Shown here: in pieces, positions 7,559-15,844 of the stretch
How the letters are laid out: every line of letters starts with the position of its first letter
Position numbering within the stretch: position 1 is the first letter of the stretch
Assembly (NCBI GenBank): GCA_031279555.1
Contig: JAITIK010000139.1
Span: 1-35,787 of the forward strand
DNA length: 35,787 bases
Source of the DNA: Treponema sp.
Lineage (GTDB): Bacteria; Spirochaetota; Spirochaetia; Treponematales; Breznakiellaceae
Direction: 5' to 3'
Position numbers and translations under genes: made by a program
Notes under the pieces: model-generated
Seen by the model: the letters and a program-made list of their open reading frames with translations, nothing else
What the model was told of the DNA's origin: nothing
The model's database searches: none

Positions 7559-7648
7559 ATCGCATGATTGTGGATAAGGCGGAATCGCCCGCTGGAATTC
7601 CACCGGAGTTTCGCAACGCAAACGCGCCGCAGTCGCACGGCTACGCGG

Positions 7649-8422
7649 CTACGCTTGCACGCCGGCTTTCGACGCCGGCACTTTATGCACCAGAATGTTA
7701 TTTTGAAGCAGATGCGCCTCTTTTTCAGGCGGGATGCCGGCATCGGTGTACATGACATTGATATTCTCAACAGAAGCCACTTTCACCACACCGCTGTTGG
7801 AGAATTTTTCGGAATCAAAAAGCATCACGACCTGCCGGGCTTGTTTTGCCAATTCCTGAACGGTCTGCGCTCTGAAATAATCATGTCCGGTAAAGCCGAA
7901 CGTTTCAGAAAAACCGTTTGCGCTGATAAAAAACTTGTTCGGCGAGAACAATTCCGCGTTTTTATGGGCGATAGGTCCAACAAGCACTTGTGAATTGCGC
8001 TGATAGTAACCGCCGAGCAGAATAATCTTGCCATGCGGCGACTTGTTGATATAATTCGCAATGAACGCCGAATTGGTGATAATCGTCACATCTTTTTTTG
8101 TATAAGCAAGCTCTTCAGCAAGAATGACGCAACAGGAACCGCAACCTATCATAACGGTCTCGTTTTCTTCAACGCTGGCCGCCGCCGCTTGCGCTATGCG
8201 GTGTTTTATTTCATAATTGTACACAAGCTGCGTTCCGTCATTGGAGCCGGTTTCAATGTAGGCGTATCCGTGTTCACGGCGGATAAGCCCGCGTTGCTCA
8301 AGTTGGTCCAGATCTTTACGAATCGTCACCGGAGAAACATTCATTCTTTTTGCAAGGTCAGTTACTTCGATACGTTGTTGTCTCGCAATCGCTTCTAAAA
8401 TTTTGCTTTGTCTGTTGTTCAT
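7649..8422 (-). CDS. DeoR-family transcriptional regulator
   Basis: A 257-residue DeoR-type repressor. The N-terminal winged helix-turn-helix (about residues 5-56) has the family pattern RQSKILEAIARQQRIEVTDL and NVSPVTIRKDLDQLEQRGLIRREHG. The C-terminal sugar-phosphate-sensing domain includes IGCGSCCVILAEEL and a TNSAFIANYI strand. It should bind DNA and release it upon binding a phosphorylated sugar. AGGAGG lies 7 bases before the ATG. It has no metabolic gene beside it, so its targets are not shown by context; autoregulation through the inverted repeat at 8446-8466 is possible. The nearest sugar genes in the window (GH13, PfkB, GH67) are far away. The last residues are rich in small and basic amino acids, and the stop lies next to repeat R2. 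Confidence 0.9.
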   Translation of the reverse strand: MNNRQSKILEAIARQQRIEVTDLAKRMNVSPVTIRKDLDQLEQRGLIRREHGYAYIETGSNDGTQLVYNYEIKHRIAQAAAASVEENETVMIGCGSCCVILAEELAYTKKDVTIITNSAFIANYINKSPHGKIILLGGYYQRNSQVLVGPIAHKNAELFSPNKFFISANGFSETFGFTGHDYFRAQTVQELAKQARQVVMLFDSEKFSNSGVVKVASVENINVMYTDAGIPPEKEAHLLQNNILVHKVPASKAGVQA

Positions 8423-8445
8423 GGTAGAACCTCCTGTAATGGTAA

Positions 8446-8466
8446 GAAGACATTGAAGTTGTCTTC
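8446..8466. promoter_or_regulatory. Inverted repeat in the deoR leader (possible operator)
   Basis: GAAGACA (8446-8452) and TGTCTTC (8460-8466) form a perfect 7-bp inverted repeat separated by 7 bases, directly upstream of the AGGAGG site of the DeoR gene. This spacing suits a dimeric repressor and suggests autoregulation. Confidence 0.4.
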
Positions 8467-8549
8467 GTTATGATTATTATTACTAAAATGCTAATAAATT
8501 ATCCAGAAGTCAAATTTTTTATCTTCAATCTTATGTAAACTTAGGTGAA

Positions 8550-8606
8550 ACGATGAACCGCCCCGCAACTCCGCAACAGGGCGTCAGATTTTTTTGAAAA
8601 ATCTGT
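8550..8606 (-). repeat. Degenerate end of repeat R1 (copy C)
   Basis: The plus strand has atgaaccgccccgc, identical over 14 bases to the border of copy B at 6096-6109, followed by a diverged GGCGTC...AGATT block in the same order. A perfect 9-bp hairpin CAGATTTTT/AAAAATCTG (8585-8605) follows. Only this end of R1 can be recognised. Confidence 0.5.
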
Positions 8607-8889
8607 GGTTCAAGGGAAGCGGTATTACCGGAAGTCCGCGTCCCCGCCATTTGCGCAGATACACAAACGAGTATGGCAAATGGATGCGCGGCGGGACGTC
8701 GGGACGAGGGGCCAGCCTCCGAATAAAAATTCGAAAGAAGATTTCATGATGCGCTGTAGCAAGGTTAAATAATCATTATACCGCATTATAGCATAAGATG
8801 TTAGTTTTGTACAGAGACAAATGATTGAGGTTTTCTCAAAATTTCAGTTTACGGATGAATTGTGGAAGCGCACTCTGGGATCCACTCCC
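8607..8889. other. Gene-free stretch with an inverted repeat
   Basis: No coding sequence is supported between the DeoR gene and the EndoQ-UvrD gene. The only structure seen is an interrupted inverted repeat: CCATTTGC (8647-8654) with GCAAATGG (8676-8683), flanked by GTCCCCG and CGGCGGGAC-like bases that could extend the stem. This may be decayed mobile DNA or a structured leader; nothing identifies it. Confidence 0.35.
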
Positions 8890-8918
8890 TTGTTTGAAAG
8901 TTCGATATCGTTTATCAT
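8890..8918 (+). promoter_or_regulatory. Sigma70-like promoter of the EndoQ-UvrD gene
   Basis: TTGTTT (8890-8895), 17-base spacer, TATCAT (8913-8918). Six bases separate the -10 box from the ATG at 8925, so the predicted first RNA base is the A of the start codon; no Shine-Dalgarno site exists. Confidence 0.55.
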
Positions 8919-8924
8919 AGAAAC

Positions 8925-11900
8925 ATGCGCATTATCGCCGACTTACACATACATTCACGCTTTTCCCGCGCCACGAGCAAAAAGCTGACGCCCGCGTATC
9001 TTGACCGCTGGGCTGCCGTCAAGGGCATAGACGTGGTGGGAACCGGAGACTGTACGCATCCTGCATGGCTTGCGGAGTTGAAAGAACAACTTGAAGAAGC
9101 GGAACCGGGTTTTTATACGCTTAAAGACAGCATACGGAACAATTTTGATGTGACGGATGCGTCAGCGGCGCGACTGCCGAAACCGTTTCGCGCATCCGAC
9201 TGCCGTTTTGTACTGACTGGTGAAATCAGTACTATTTACAAGAAAGGCGATAAAACACGGAAGATACATCATCTTGTCATACTGCCGGATATTAAGGCTG
9301 CGGAAACGTTTCAAAACCTGCTTGAGCGGGTGGGCAACATACGTTCGGACGGACGCCCTATTTTGGGCGTCGATTCCCGCGATGTGTTACGCCTGTTGCT
9401 TGACGCCGACGATCGCTCGCTGCTGATTCCGGCGCATATCTGGACGCCGTGGTTTTCCGCGTTGGGCGCGAAATCGGGCTTTGATTCTATAGACGAATGT
9501 TACGGCGATCTCACGCCGTACATTCCGGCCATTGAGACTGGGCTTTCTTCCAATCCGCCAATGAACTGGGCGCTTTCGAGCCTCGACCGGTTTTCCATTA
9601 TCTCTAACTCCGACGCCCACTCGCCGGACAAACTGGGGCGGGAAGCGACGATCTTTGAGATGGACCGTTCATTTCGCTCCCTGTCAAAAGCATTGCGTCT
9701 TGAGAAAGAAGGGCGAAAAAAAGAAGATGTCGCCGGCACCATTGAATTTTATCCCCAGGAAGGCAAATACCACTATGCCGGACACCGGAAATGCGGCGTC
9801 AGCGTGGCGCCGGAAGACGCGGCGTCTGACGCGCCAGGCGGCGTTTGTCCCCGGTGCGGGAAACCGCTTACAGGCGGCGTGATAAACAGGGTGCTTGAAC
9901 TTGCCGACCGTCCGGTTGACGAATGGGGCGTTTGCCCTCCTTCTTGGCGTGGTACGAACAAACGCCCGTATGTGTCCCTCATTCCGTTGCGGGAATTGCT
10001 CGGTGAAACGCTCAATACCGGCGGCGCCTCGAAAAAGGTTGACGGCGCCTATACCGCGCTCATCGAAAAGGCGGGCGGTGAAATCGGCATATTGATGGAC
10101 ATGCCCATAGACAAGATCGAGGCGCAAATCATCCCGTTTGTTTCCGGAGAGCTATTAGCGCAAGCCGTGGCAAGAATGAGGGCGGGGCGCGTATTCATAC
10201 AAGCTGGATATGACGGCGAATACGGGGTGATCCGAGTCTTCGATCCCCGTAGCGAAGATCCGCGCAATGGAATGCTTTTTGAAGAAGACGCCGCGAATCC
10301 ATCGCCCCCGCCGCTTTCTGTGAAAAGGGCGGGGGCGCCGGAAAACCCGCCACAAGCGGTTGAGACTCGCATCCCGGATGCCAATCAGCCTTTTTTCCTT
10401 GACGCCGAACAGAAAGAGGCTGTCTTGTACACGGGAAACCGCGCGCTGGTCATTGCCGGACCCGGTACCGGAAAAACCGCAACGTTATCCGCCCGCATCG
10501 CCCATCTCGTACAAAACGGCGTGGAGGGCGCTTCCATCCTTGCCATAACATTCACCATAAAAGCCGCCAGAGAGTTACGGGAACGCATCGCCAAAACCAT
10601 TTCGGAACCTGCGGCATCCGGAGGCGCCGCCATCGCCGCATCAACCTTTCATGCGCTCTGCACCTCAATACTAAGAGAACAAGCCGAACAACAACCCGCT
10701 CTTTTCAACAATTTTAGAATCATAGACAGCGACGAGCGGGATCGGCTGTTGCGGGAAATCTGTCAGGAAGCGGGCGGCGCGGTCAAGGCGCGCGCGATAA
10801 AAGAGCGCAGTTTGGGGAATTACATTGACGAGAAAAAACGCCTGCTCATGCTCCCCCATGAAAAAACGCCGTTTTTGATTGCAGACGAACTGGATGGCGC
10901 GGAAACCGCCATCCGCAATTGGGCGTTTGACGTCGGCGCTGACGCTGAATTCAATGAGGAAAAAGACCATTTCTATGGCGCATATCAGGATCGGCTCCGC
11001 AAAGAAGCCGCGTATGACTTTGATGATCTCGTAACCGAAACCGTACGGCTGTTCGCCGAACATCCGCGTATCCTTTCCCATTATAGAAACCGATTCCGCT
11101 TCATCTTTGTTGATGAATACCAAGACATCAACTTTGCCCAATACGCCCTTATACGTCTTTTAACAGCGGAAACAACTTCGCTCTGGGTCATCGGCGATCC
11201 CAATCAGGCGATCTACGCCTTCCGCGGCGCGGACAAACGCTTCATCGCCGGCTTCATGACCGACTATCCAGAAGCCAGGGTATTCCGCCTGACCCGCAGT
11301 TTTCGTTGCGCCGCGCCCATCATAGCCGCGGCTGGACGGCTTGTAAACGCCGATATACAAGGCTTTGCCAGCGTCGCCGCAGGCGGCGTCGCGTTTTCCC
11401 GAAGCTGTTACGCCAGCGAAAAAGCGGAGGCGGAGGCTATTGCCCGTAAAATAGCGGCGCTTATCGGAGGAACCAGCTTTTTTGCGCTTGACAGCGGTAC
11501 GGCGGAAGGAAACGCTGGCAGCGCCGCTATGGAAGACTGCGTTGTGCTTGTCCGTGCGGCGATTCTCGCGGATCCTATCGCCACGGCGCTCGCGGATCAC
11601 GGCATCCCCTTCAAGCTCATCAAGGAATTGGACGATACGCTCGGCATAACCGTACACGGCGTACGCCTTATGACGATGCACGCCTCCAAAGGACTTGAGG
11701 CGGAACATGTTTTTATCCCGGCTTTGGAGGACAGACTCCTTCCATTCACGCTCTACGGGGACATGCGGGACAGCCATATTGAGGAAGAACGGCGATTGCT
11801 CTACGTCGCAATGACACGGGCAAAACGCGGTCTATATCTTTCGTGGGCTAAAAAACGGGTTTTTCAAAACCGCGTTATGAAAAACGAGCCAAGCCGCTTT

Positions 11901-11999
11901 CTCAGCGTTTTGGAACCGCTTGTTCCGTTTGTACAGGAGCGCCAGCGTCCGCGCCGTGGAAGCGCGCCGGATGCGCCGGTTCAAATGGATTTATTCTGA
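8925..11999 (+). CDS. EndoQ-like PHP nuclease fused to a UvrD-type helicase, with C-terminal beta-clamp motif
   Basis: A 1024-residue fusion. Residues 1 to about 330 are a PHP domain of the TIGR00375/endonuclease Q type: metal-binding DLHIHS (6-11), NSDAHSPD, and a Cys-rich zinc segment (C290, CPRCG at 308-312) followed by GVINRVLELADRP. EndoQ enzymes cut DNA beside deaminated bases and abasic sites. From about residue 485 a superfamily-1 helicase follows: Walker A AGPGTGKT, DEYQD (730-734), GDPNQAIYAFRGAD, LTRSFRC, MTMHASKGLEAEHVF and RRLLYVAMTRAKRG, so all main motifs look intact. The last five residues, QMDLF, fit the sliding-clamp binding consensus. The inferred role is repair of deaminated DNA: incision, unwinding and clamp contact in one chain. 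The gene has its own promoter and overlaps the convergent QueG-like gene by 19 bases. Confidence 0.88.
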   Translation: MRIIADLHIHSRFSRATSKKLTPAYLDRWAAVKGIDVVGTGDCTHPAWLAELKEQLEEAEPGFYTLKDSIRNNFDVTDASAARLPKPFRASDCRFVLTGEISTIYKKGDKTRKIHHLVILPDIKAAETFQNLLERVGNIRSDGRPILGVDSRDVLRLLLDADDRSLLIPAHIWTPWFSALGAKSGFDSIDECYGDLTPYIPAIETGLSSNPPMNWALSSLDRFSIISNSDAHSPDKLGREATIFEMDRSFRSLSKALRLEKEGRKKEDVAGTIEFYPQEGKYHYAGHRKCGVSVAPEDAASDAPGGVCPRCGKPLTGGVINRVLELADRPVDEWGVCPPSWRGTNKRPYVSLIPLRELLGETLNTGGASKKVDGAYTALIEKAGGEIGILMDMPIDKIEAQIIPFVSGELLAQAVARMRAGRVFIQAGYDGEYGVIRVFDPRSEDPRNGMLFEEDAANPSPPPLSVKRAGAPENPPQAVETRIPDANQPFFLDAEQKEAVLYTGNRALVIAGPGTGKTATLSARIAHLVQNGVEGASILAITFTIKAARELRERIAKTISEPAASGGAAIAASTFHALCTSILREQAEQQPALFNNFRIIDSDERDRLLREICQEAGGAVKARAIKERSLGNYIDEKKRLLMLPHEKTPFLIADELDGAETAIRNWAFDVGADAEFNEEKDHFYGAYQDRLRKEAAYDFDDLVTETVRLFAEHPRILSHYRNRFRFIFVDEYQDINFAQYALIRLLTAETTSLWVIGDPNQAIYAFRGADKRFIAGFMTDYPEARVFRLTRSFRCAAPIIAAAGRLVNADIQGFASVAAGGVAFSRSCYASEKAEAEAIARKIAALIGGTSFFALDSGTAEGNAGSAAMEDCVVLVRAAILADPIATALADHGIPFKLIKELDDTLGITVHGVRLMTMHASKGLEAEHVFIPALEDRLLPFTLYGDMRDSHIEEERRLLYVAMTRAKRGLYLSWAKKRVFQNRVMKNEPSRFLSVLEPLVPFVQERQRPRRGSAPDAPVQMDLF

Positions 12000-12937
12000 G
12001 AGCCGCCGGCGCAAGCCAACGCAAGCCTCGCGCTCCGTCTGATATGCTTCGGCTTGAGCCACGAAAGTCCCATAGCGGTTCCCTTGAAAAACGTCTTTAT
12101 CTCCTCATCAGACATGGCAAGGAGCTTTCGCGCATCCACATAGGCGGGTAAGATTCCCTCGCGGGTCTCCACCCCCCTGATTGGCTTTTTGTTGTGGGGA
12201 CAGACATCCTGGCACGCCGTGCAGCCGTAGAGCCGCCGCCCCCATTGTTCGGCGATATGCCGCGGGACGGACGCCTCGTTCCCCGACGCGTACCATTGGA
12301 TGCACTTGTTCCGCTCAATGCCGCCTTCGCGCCGGATCGCCTTCGTGAGGCAGGCTTCCACGCAGAAGCCGCATCTAACGCATACGGATCGGTTCGATTC
12401 GGGCGCGTCGCTTTCGAGCGGGAATGGGAGGGTCATGGCGGCGATGATGACAAGCGATCCCGCTTCCGGCGTTATAACGAGGCTGTTGCGTCCCTGGCTT
12501 CCCAGCCCGCAGGCAAGAGCAAGCGGCTTTTCCGGTATTGGCGAGTTGCAAAAAATGCGGTAACTGGAGCGGCGGTCCGCATGAATTCCGCCGGCATTTA
12601 TGCCGGTGAATAAACGCCTGAATGTTTGGGAGAGCTTCTGCAATCGTTTGACGGCCTCTTTGTAGTAGTTACGTCGCGCAAAAGGCGCAATATATGCGCG
12701 GCAGTTTTCCTCAATGTCTTGTTCAGCGGATGCGCATCCCGCCGCCGCATCTTCATTTCCATACGGCAAAGCCGCCACTAACAGCGAGGGCGAGCTTTCT
12801 CCCCAGCGGTCTTGTAGAACGCCGCGCTTTATAAAACCGCTGGCGTTTTCAGAAAGTATAAATGGAGCGAGAATACGAACGCGGCTAAACCCGGCGTCCA
12901 GCGCCATAGCGCGTATGGTTTCTTTCAAAGCGTCCAT
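11981..12937 (-). CDS. QueG-like double [4Fe-4S] protein (epoxyqueuosine reductase family, catalytic Asp replaced)
   Basis: A 318-residue protein of the QueG family. It has two ferredoxin-type cluster motifs, CVRCGFCVEACLTKAI and YGCTACQDVCPHN, plus the cobalamin-domain segment PEKPLALACGLGSQGRNSL. QueG performs the last step of queuosine synthesis in tRNA. In E. coli QueG the catalytic Asp134 sits in VDSAPILER; the matching stretch here is FCNSPIPEK, with Asn131 (codon AAC) and a one-residue gap. It may therefore be a QueG paralogue (a double-cluster-binding protein of other function) rather than a true epoxyqueuosine reductase. It follows the tetR gene by 24 bases, with no Shine-Dalgarno site, probably in one transcript. 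Confidence 0.8.
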   Translation of the reverse strand: MDALKETIRAMALDAGFSRVRILAPFILSENASGFIKRGVLQDRWGESSPSLLVAALPYGNEDAAAGCASAEQDIEENCRAYIAPFARRNYYKEAVKRLQKLSQTFRRLFTGINAGGIHADRRSSYRIFCNSPIPEKPLALACGLGSQGRNSLVITPEAGSLVIIAAMTLPFPLESDAPESNRSVCVRCGFCVEACLTKAIRREGGIERNKCIQWYASGNEASVPRHIAEQWGRRLYGCTACQDVCPHNKKPIRGVETREGILPAYVDARKLLAMSDEEIKTFFKGTAMGLSWLKPKHIRRSARLALACAGGSQNKSI

Positions 12938-12961
12938 TACAGCGCCGCATTCGCAACGTCA

Positions 12962-13558
12962 TCAGCAATTCGCCATGCGCCGTATCAAAACACTCGCCGC
13001 ATGTTTTATATCTTCACCTGACTGCGCCTGTAGAATCGTAATGCGGAAAACCGCGGCTTCCAGCAATCCGTAAAGAATTTCGTTGATGTCTTTTATCAAA
13101 ATGGGGCGGAATTCTCCTTTTTTCTTGCCTCCAATAATAACGCTTGAAAGAATATGGCGCAACCGTATGGTCCTGCGCCGGACATATTTTTCAGGATCGC
13201 AGTTGTTTCCAGCGAGAGTTTGCAGATAATCAAGGATTGCGATGAGAAGCCGCTGGTTTTCCATAATTTTATCTACTATGCAATCGAAAATTGATATGAG
13301 CCGTTCGGTGTAACTTTGTTCGGCGTTTTTATTACGTGTTTGAATGTCAGCTTCAAGATCGTTCAGCAGTTGTTTTATGCTGTAATTAAATATTTCTTTT
13401 TTATTCTTAAAATAGATGTACAAGCTAGTACGGGTGATGGCGCACCTGTCCGCTATTTTCTGAAGAGTCGTATTTTCAAATCCTTGTTCAATAAACACAT
13501 CAAGCGCTTTGCCGAGTATTTCTTTACACCGTTTTTCATGTTCTATCGTAATAGACAT
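12962..13558 (-). CDS. TetR-family transcriptional regulator
   Basis: A 198-residue TetR/AcrR-type repressor. The N-terminal helix-turn-helix (about residues 10-56) has ILGKALDVFIEQGFENTTL, then IADRCAITRTSLYIYFKNKK. The C-terminal ligand and dimer domain is alpha-helical and not informative about the ligand. The gene lacks a Shine-Dalgarno site; its promoter places the RNA start on the ATG. It is followed closely by the QueG-like gene, which may be a target or just a co-transcribed neighbour. No transporter, the usual TetR partner, is adjacent. Confidence 0.9.
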   Translation of the reverse strand: MSITIEHEKRCKEILGKALDVFIEQGFENTTLQKIADRCAITRTSLYIYFKNKKEIFNYSIKQLLNDLEADIQTRNKNAEQSYTERLISIFDCIVDKIMENQRLLIAILDYLQTLAGNNCDPEKYVRRRTIRLRHILSSVIIGGKKKGEFRPILIKDINEILYGLLEAAVFRITILQAQSGEDIKHAASVLIRRMANC

Positions 13559-13564
13559 ATACTC

Positions 13565-13593
13565 ATTATACCATATCGTATTGAAAAAAGTAA
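13565..13593 (-). promoter_or_regulatory. Sigma70-like promoter of the tetR gene
   Basis: TTACTT (13593-13588), 17-base spacer, consensus TATAAT (13570-13565), six bases before the ATG at 13558. The -10 box includes the TAA stop codon of the upstream methyltransferase gene. Confidence 0.6.
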
Positions 13594-14753
13594 GAAGTCA
13601 TTGATCCGTTGGTGATTTCTTTGCAGGAGTCCGCCTGCTTGCCGAAAAACGATTCAAACCCGGGATCATCGGTGACAACGCCGAGTTTCCAACGCGGAAA
13701 CCGCGTCCCGATCCCCGCCATGCGGCCGTATGTGGCTTCCGCTTCCGTTTTGCCGCCCAGACGCTTCCCGTACGGCGGGTTGGTGATGATGAATCCGGCT
13801 TCCTTGTCAGGCGCAACCGCGTCCTCCATAGGCGTCATCCTGATGTTCGGGACGAAAGGGAGCTTCAACTCCGCATGGATGCCGGACGAAGGTTTTTTCC
13901 CCAACGCAATCTCATACGCCCTGTTTATGTTGGCTCTCGCTATGGAAACGGAACGGGCGTCCGCGTCGCTTCCGTAGATGCGGATGACGCGGTTCACATC
14001 GACTTTTGCGAGCAATTCTTCGCGCGTCTTTTTCTCCAACAACTCGTTATGAAAGGCGAGGCCGGAAACCGCGAATGTCCGCATACTGCAAGGAGCCGCA
14101 TCCCACGCATACAGGGCGGCTTCTATGGCAATGGTTCCCGACCCGCAAAACGGATCGTACAGGGGAAATTTTCTACGCCAATTCGCAAGCAACAGAATAG
14201 CCGCGGCCGTAGTCTCGCGCAATGGCGCAACGCCGCCCTCGCTCCGGTACCCCCGTTTGAAGAGAGGATCCCCTGAAAGATCGAGCGACACGGAAACCTG
14301 ATCTTTTTCGATGTACACCCGTATTTCCGCGATAAAACCCGTCTCAGGCAACCGGTTGATCGCGCGCTTTTCACACAGCCGCAGAGCCGCCGCCTTGTGA
14401 ACCATAGCCTGTATGGTGGTCTCCGCCGTCAGTTTGGAACGGTTTGTTCGCACCTTGCCGACTCGGACGCCGGCGCCTGCGGGAATAAGATCTTCCCACG
14501 GAGCCGAGCGAACGCCTTCAAAGAGCGTGTCAAAGTTGTCAGATGGAAAAGCCGCGATCTCAAGCAACAGCCTGTCGGCGGTACGCAACGACATGAGGGC
14601 GCGATAAACGCCCGCAAGATCGGAGCGGAACCGCACTCTGCCGAAACTTCCGGCAATGACGGAAAATCCCAGCTTGCGCAACTCATTGGAAAGCGGCTTT
14701 TCGGCTCCGACGGCGCACAGGGCGACAAGCGTTGCGTTAAAAGAAGTCACCAT
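13566..14753 (-). CDS. THUMP-domain RNA (guanine-N2) methyltransferase, RlmL/YpsC-like
   Basis: A 395-residue class I RNA methyltransferase. The N-terminal half is the ferredoxin-like/THUMP RNA-binding region (ending around KDQVSVSLDLSGDPLFKRGYR). The C-terminal catalytic domain has the SAM site LYDPFCGSGTIAIEAAL and the target-base motif NPPYGKRL. The family modifies guanine in 23S rRNA (RlmL N-terminal unit; Bacillus YpsC type) using S-adenosylmethionine. It lacks the second methyltransferase domain (RlmK) of the long E. coli RlmL. AAAGGA is 8 bases from the ATG. It lies downstream of dprA with a hairpin between, and upstream of tetR. Exact rRNA position cannot be read from sequence. Confidence 0.87.
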   Translation of the reverse strand: MVTSFNATLVALCAVGAEKPLSNELRKLGFSVIAGSFGRVRFRSDLAGVYRALMSLRTADRLLLEIAAFPSDNFDTLFEGVRSAPWEDLIPAGAGVRVGKVRTNRSKLTAETTIQAMVHKAAALRLCEKRAINRLPETGFIAEIRVYIEKDQVSVSLDLSGDPLFKRGYRSEGGVAPLRETTAAAILLLANWRRKFPLYDPFCGSGTIAIEAALYAWDAAPCSMRTFAVSGLAFHNELLEKKTREELLAKVDVNRVIRIYGSDADARSVSIARANINRAYEIALGKKPSSGIHAELKLPFVPNIRMTPMEDAVAPDKEAGFIITNPPYGKRLGGKTEAEATYGRMAGIGTRFPRWKLGVVTDDPGFESFFGKQADSCKEITNGSMTSYFFQYDMV

Positions 14754-14800
14754 ATTTATTTTCCTTTATTCGTAGCGGGGCAGTTCATTTTTCCTATAGG

Positions 14801-14847
14801 GCCTTTTCAAAACGCGCCCTGAAAGGGCGGCAAATTTTGAAAAAGGC
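14801..14847. repeat. Intergenic hairpin between dprA and the methyltransferase gene
   Basis: GCCTTTTCAAAA pairs with TTTTGAAAAAGGC (one bulged A), and inside it CGCCCT pairs perfectly with AGGGCG over a GAA loop. On the minus strand it could weaken or stop the dprA transcript, but no T-run follows it. The CAAAACGCGCC segment links it to repeat R2 and to the hairpin at 7285. Confidence 0.5.
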
Positions 14848-14848
14848 T

Positions 14849-15844
14849 CTATATTCCTAAATCTCTCATCCATTCCGCGGCGCTGTCTTCAGGACTAAAC
14901 GCGCCTTCCCCATCTCCGCGTCCGCCATTGGAAGCGCGCGATTCTGCATTCTTTTCAATAACGCGGCCCCAATCTTTGAGAATGTCAGTGGCGGAAGTTA
15001 CGATTTTCACACCCTGTTCCACAAGTTTTTCCGTGCCTTTCCCAACAGGGGAACTGGTCAAAACAACCCACAGATCGCGGTTTTGTTCAAGCGCAAACCG
15101 CGCCGTTATGAGCGCTCCTGATTTTTCCGGCGCTTCGACGACAAGGGTTCCCCGCGCAAGCGCGGATATGATCCGGTTTCTGGCTGGAAACTGCCACTTT
15201 GCGGGACGGGTGCCAGGCGGATATTCGCTGAGCAAGGCGCCTCCCCGCTCAAGGATGCGCCTTGCAAGGCTGCGGTTTGCGCTTGGATAAACTTCGTCAG
15301 GGCTTGACCCAAGCACCGCGAAGGTCGGCGCATTCGTCTCAAGGCAACCGCGGTGAGCCATGGCGTCAATGCCCAGCGCGAGTCCCGACACCACCGAATA
15401 GCCGAGTCCGCCCAATTCACGCGCAATAGTAAACGCGGAAGCGGAGGCGGGAGGGCTTGGCCTCCGTGTTCCTACCATCGCAACGAGCGGCGCGTCAGGA
15501 TCCGGGAGTTTTCCCCTGTAAAAGAGCGCCACTGGCGGATCGTACATTTCGAGGAGTAGGGGAGGGTAGGCGGCGTCGCTCTTTGAAACGAAACGAATAT
15601 TCCGTTTTTCGGCACGTTCAGCGTCTTTCTCGGCTAATGATCGAATGGCGCTCATAGTGAAAGCTTTTCGAATGGGAGTTCCCAATATCCACGCAAGATC
15701 GTCCGCCGAAGAATCGAAAAAAGCGAAATCGACCGCTTCCGCAGTTTTTGAAGAGAAAAAATCATATAAAACTATTTTACTGTGAGCCTTTATCGGAAGA
15801 CGCGCAATGCCTAACGCAAGAAGGCCATCCCCCCTGTCACCCAT
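14849..15844 (-). CDS. dprA: DNA-processing protein DprA (Smf)
   Basis: A 331-residue DprA/Smf protein, which binds single-stranded DNA taken up or exposed in the cell and loads RecA. The Rossmann-like core shows VAMVGTRRPS, GYSVVSGLALGIDAMAH, AVLGSSPDEVYPSANR, FPARNRIISALARGTLVVEA and SGALITARFALEQNRDLWV. An N-terminal helical region precedes it; a poorly conserved C-terminal tail of about 40 residues follows. Its ATG overlaps the stop of the TPR gene (ATGGGTGA), so translation is coupled. It is the last gene of the ftsQAZ-xerC-TPR-dprA block. No natural competence genes are nearby. Confidence 0.92.
   Translation of the reverse strand: MGDRGDGLLALGIARLPIKAHSKIVLYDFFSSKTAEAVDFAFFDSSADDLAWILGTPIRKAFTMSAIRSLAEKDAERAEKRNIRFVSKSDAAYPPLLLEMYDPPVALFYRGKLPDPDAPLVAMVGTRRPSPPASASAFTIARELGGLGYSVVSGLALGIDAMAHRGCLETNAPTFAVLGSSPDEVYPSANRSLARRILERGGALLSEYPPGTRPAKWQFPARNRIISALARGTLVVEAPEKSGALITARFALEQNRDLWVVLTSSPVGKGTEKLVEQGVKIVTSATDILKDWGRVIEKNAESRASNGGRGDGEGAFSPEDSAAEWMRDLGI

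Noticed and set aside
7378-7770. 130-codon minus-strand frame overlapping the end of the DeoR gene
   Set aside because: Consists of antiphase DeoR sequence plus repeat R2; no independent coding evidence.
14801-14847. Intrinsic terminator of dprA
   Set aside because: The stem is strong but no U-run follows on the minus strand, so it is listed as a hairpin/repeat and not as a terminator.
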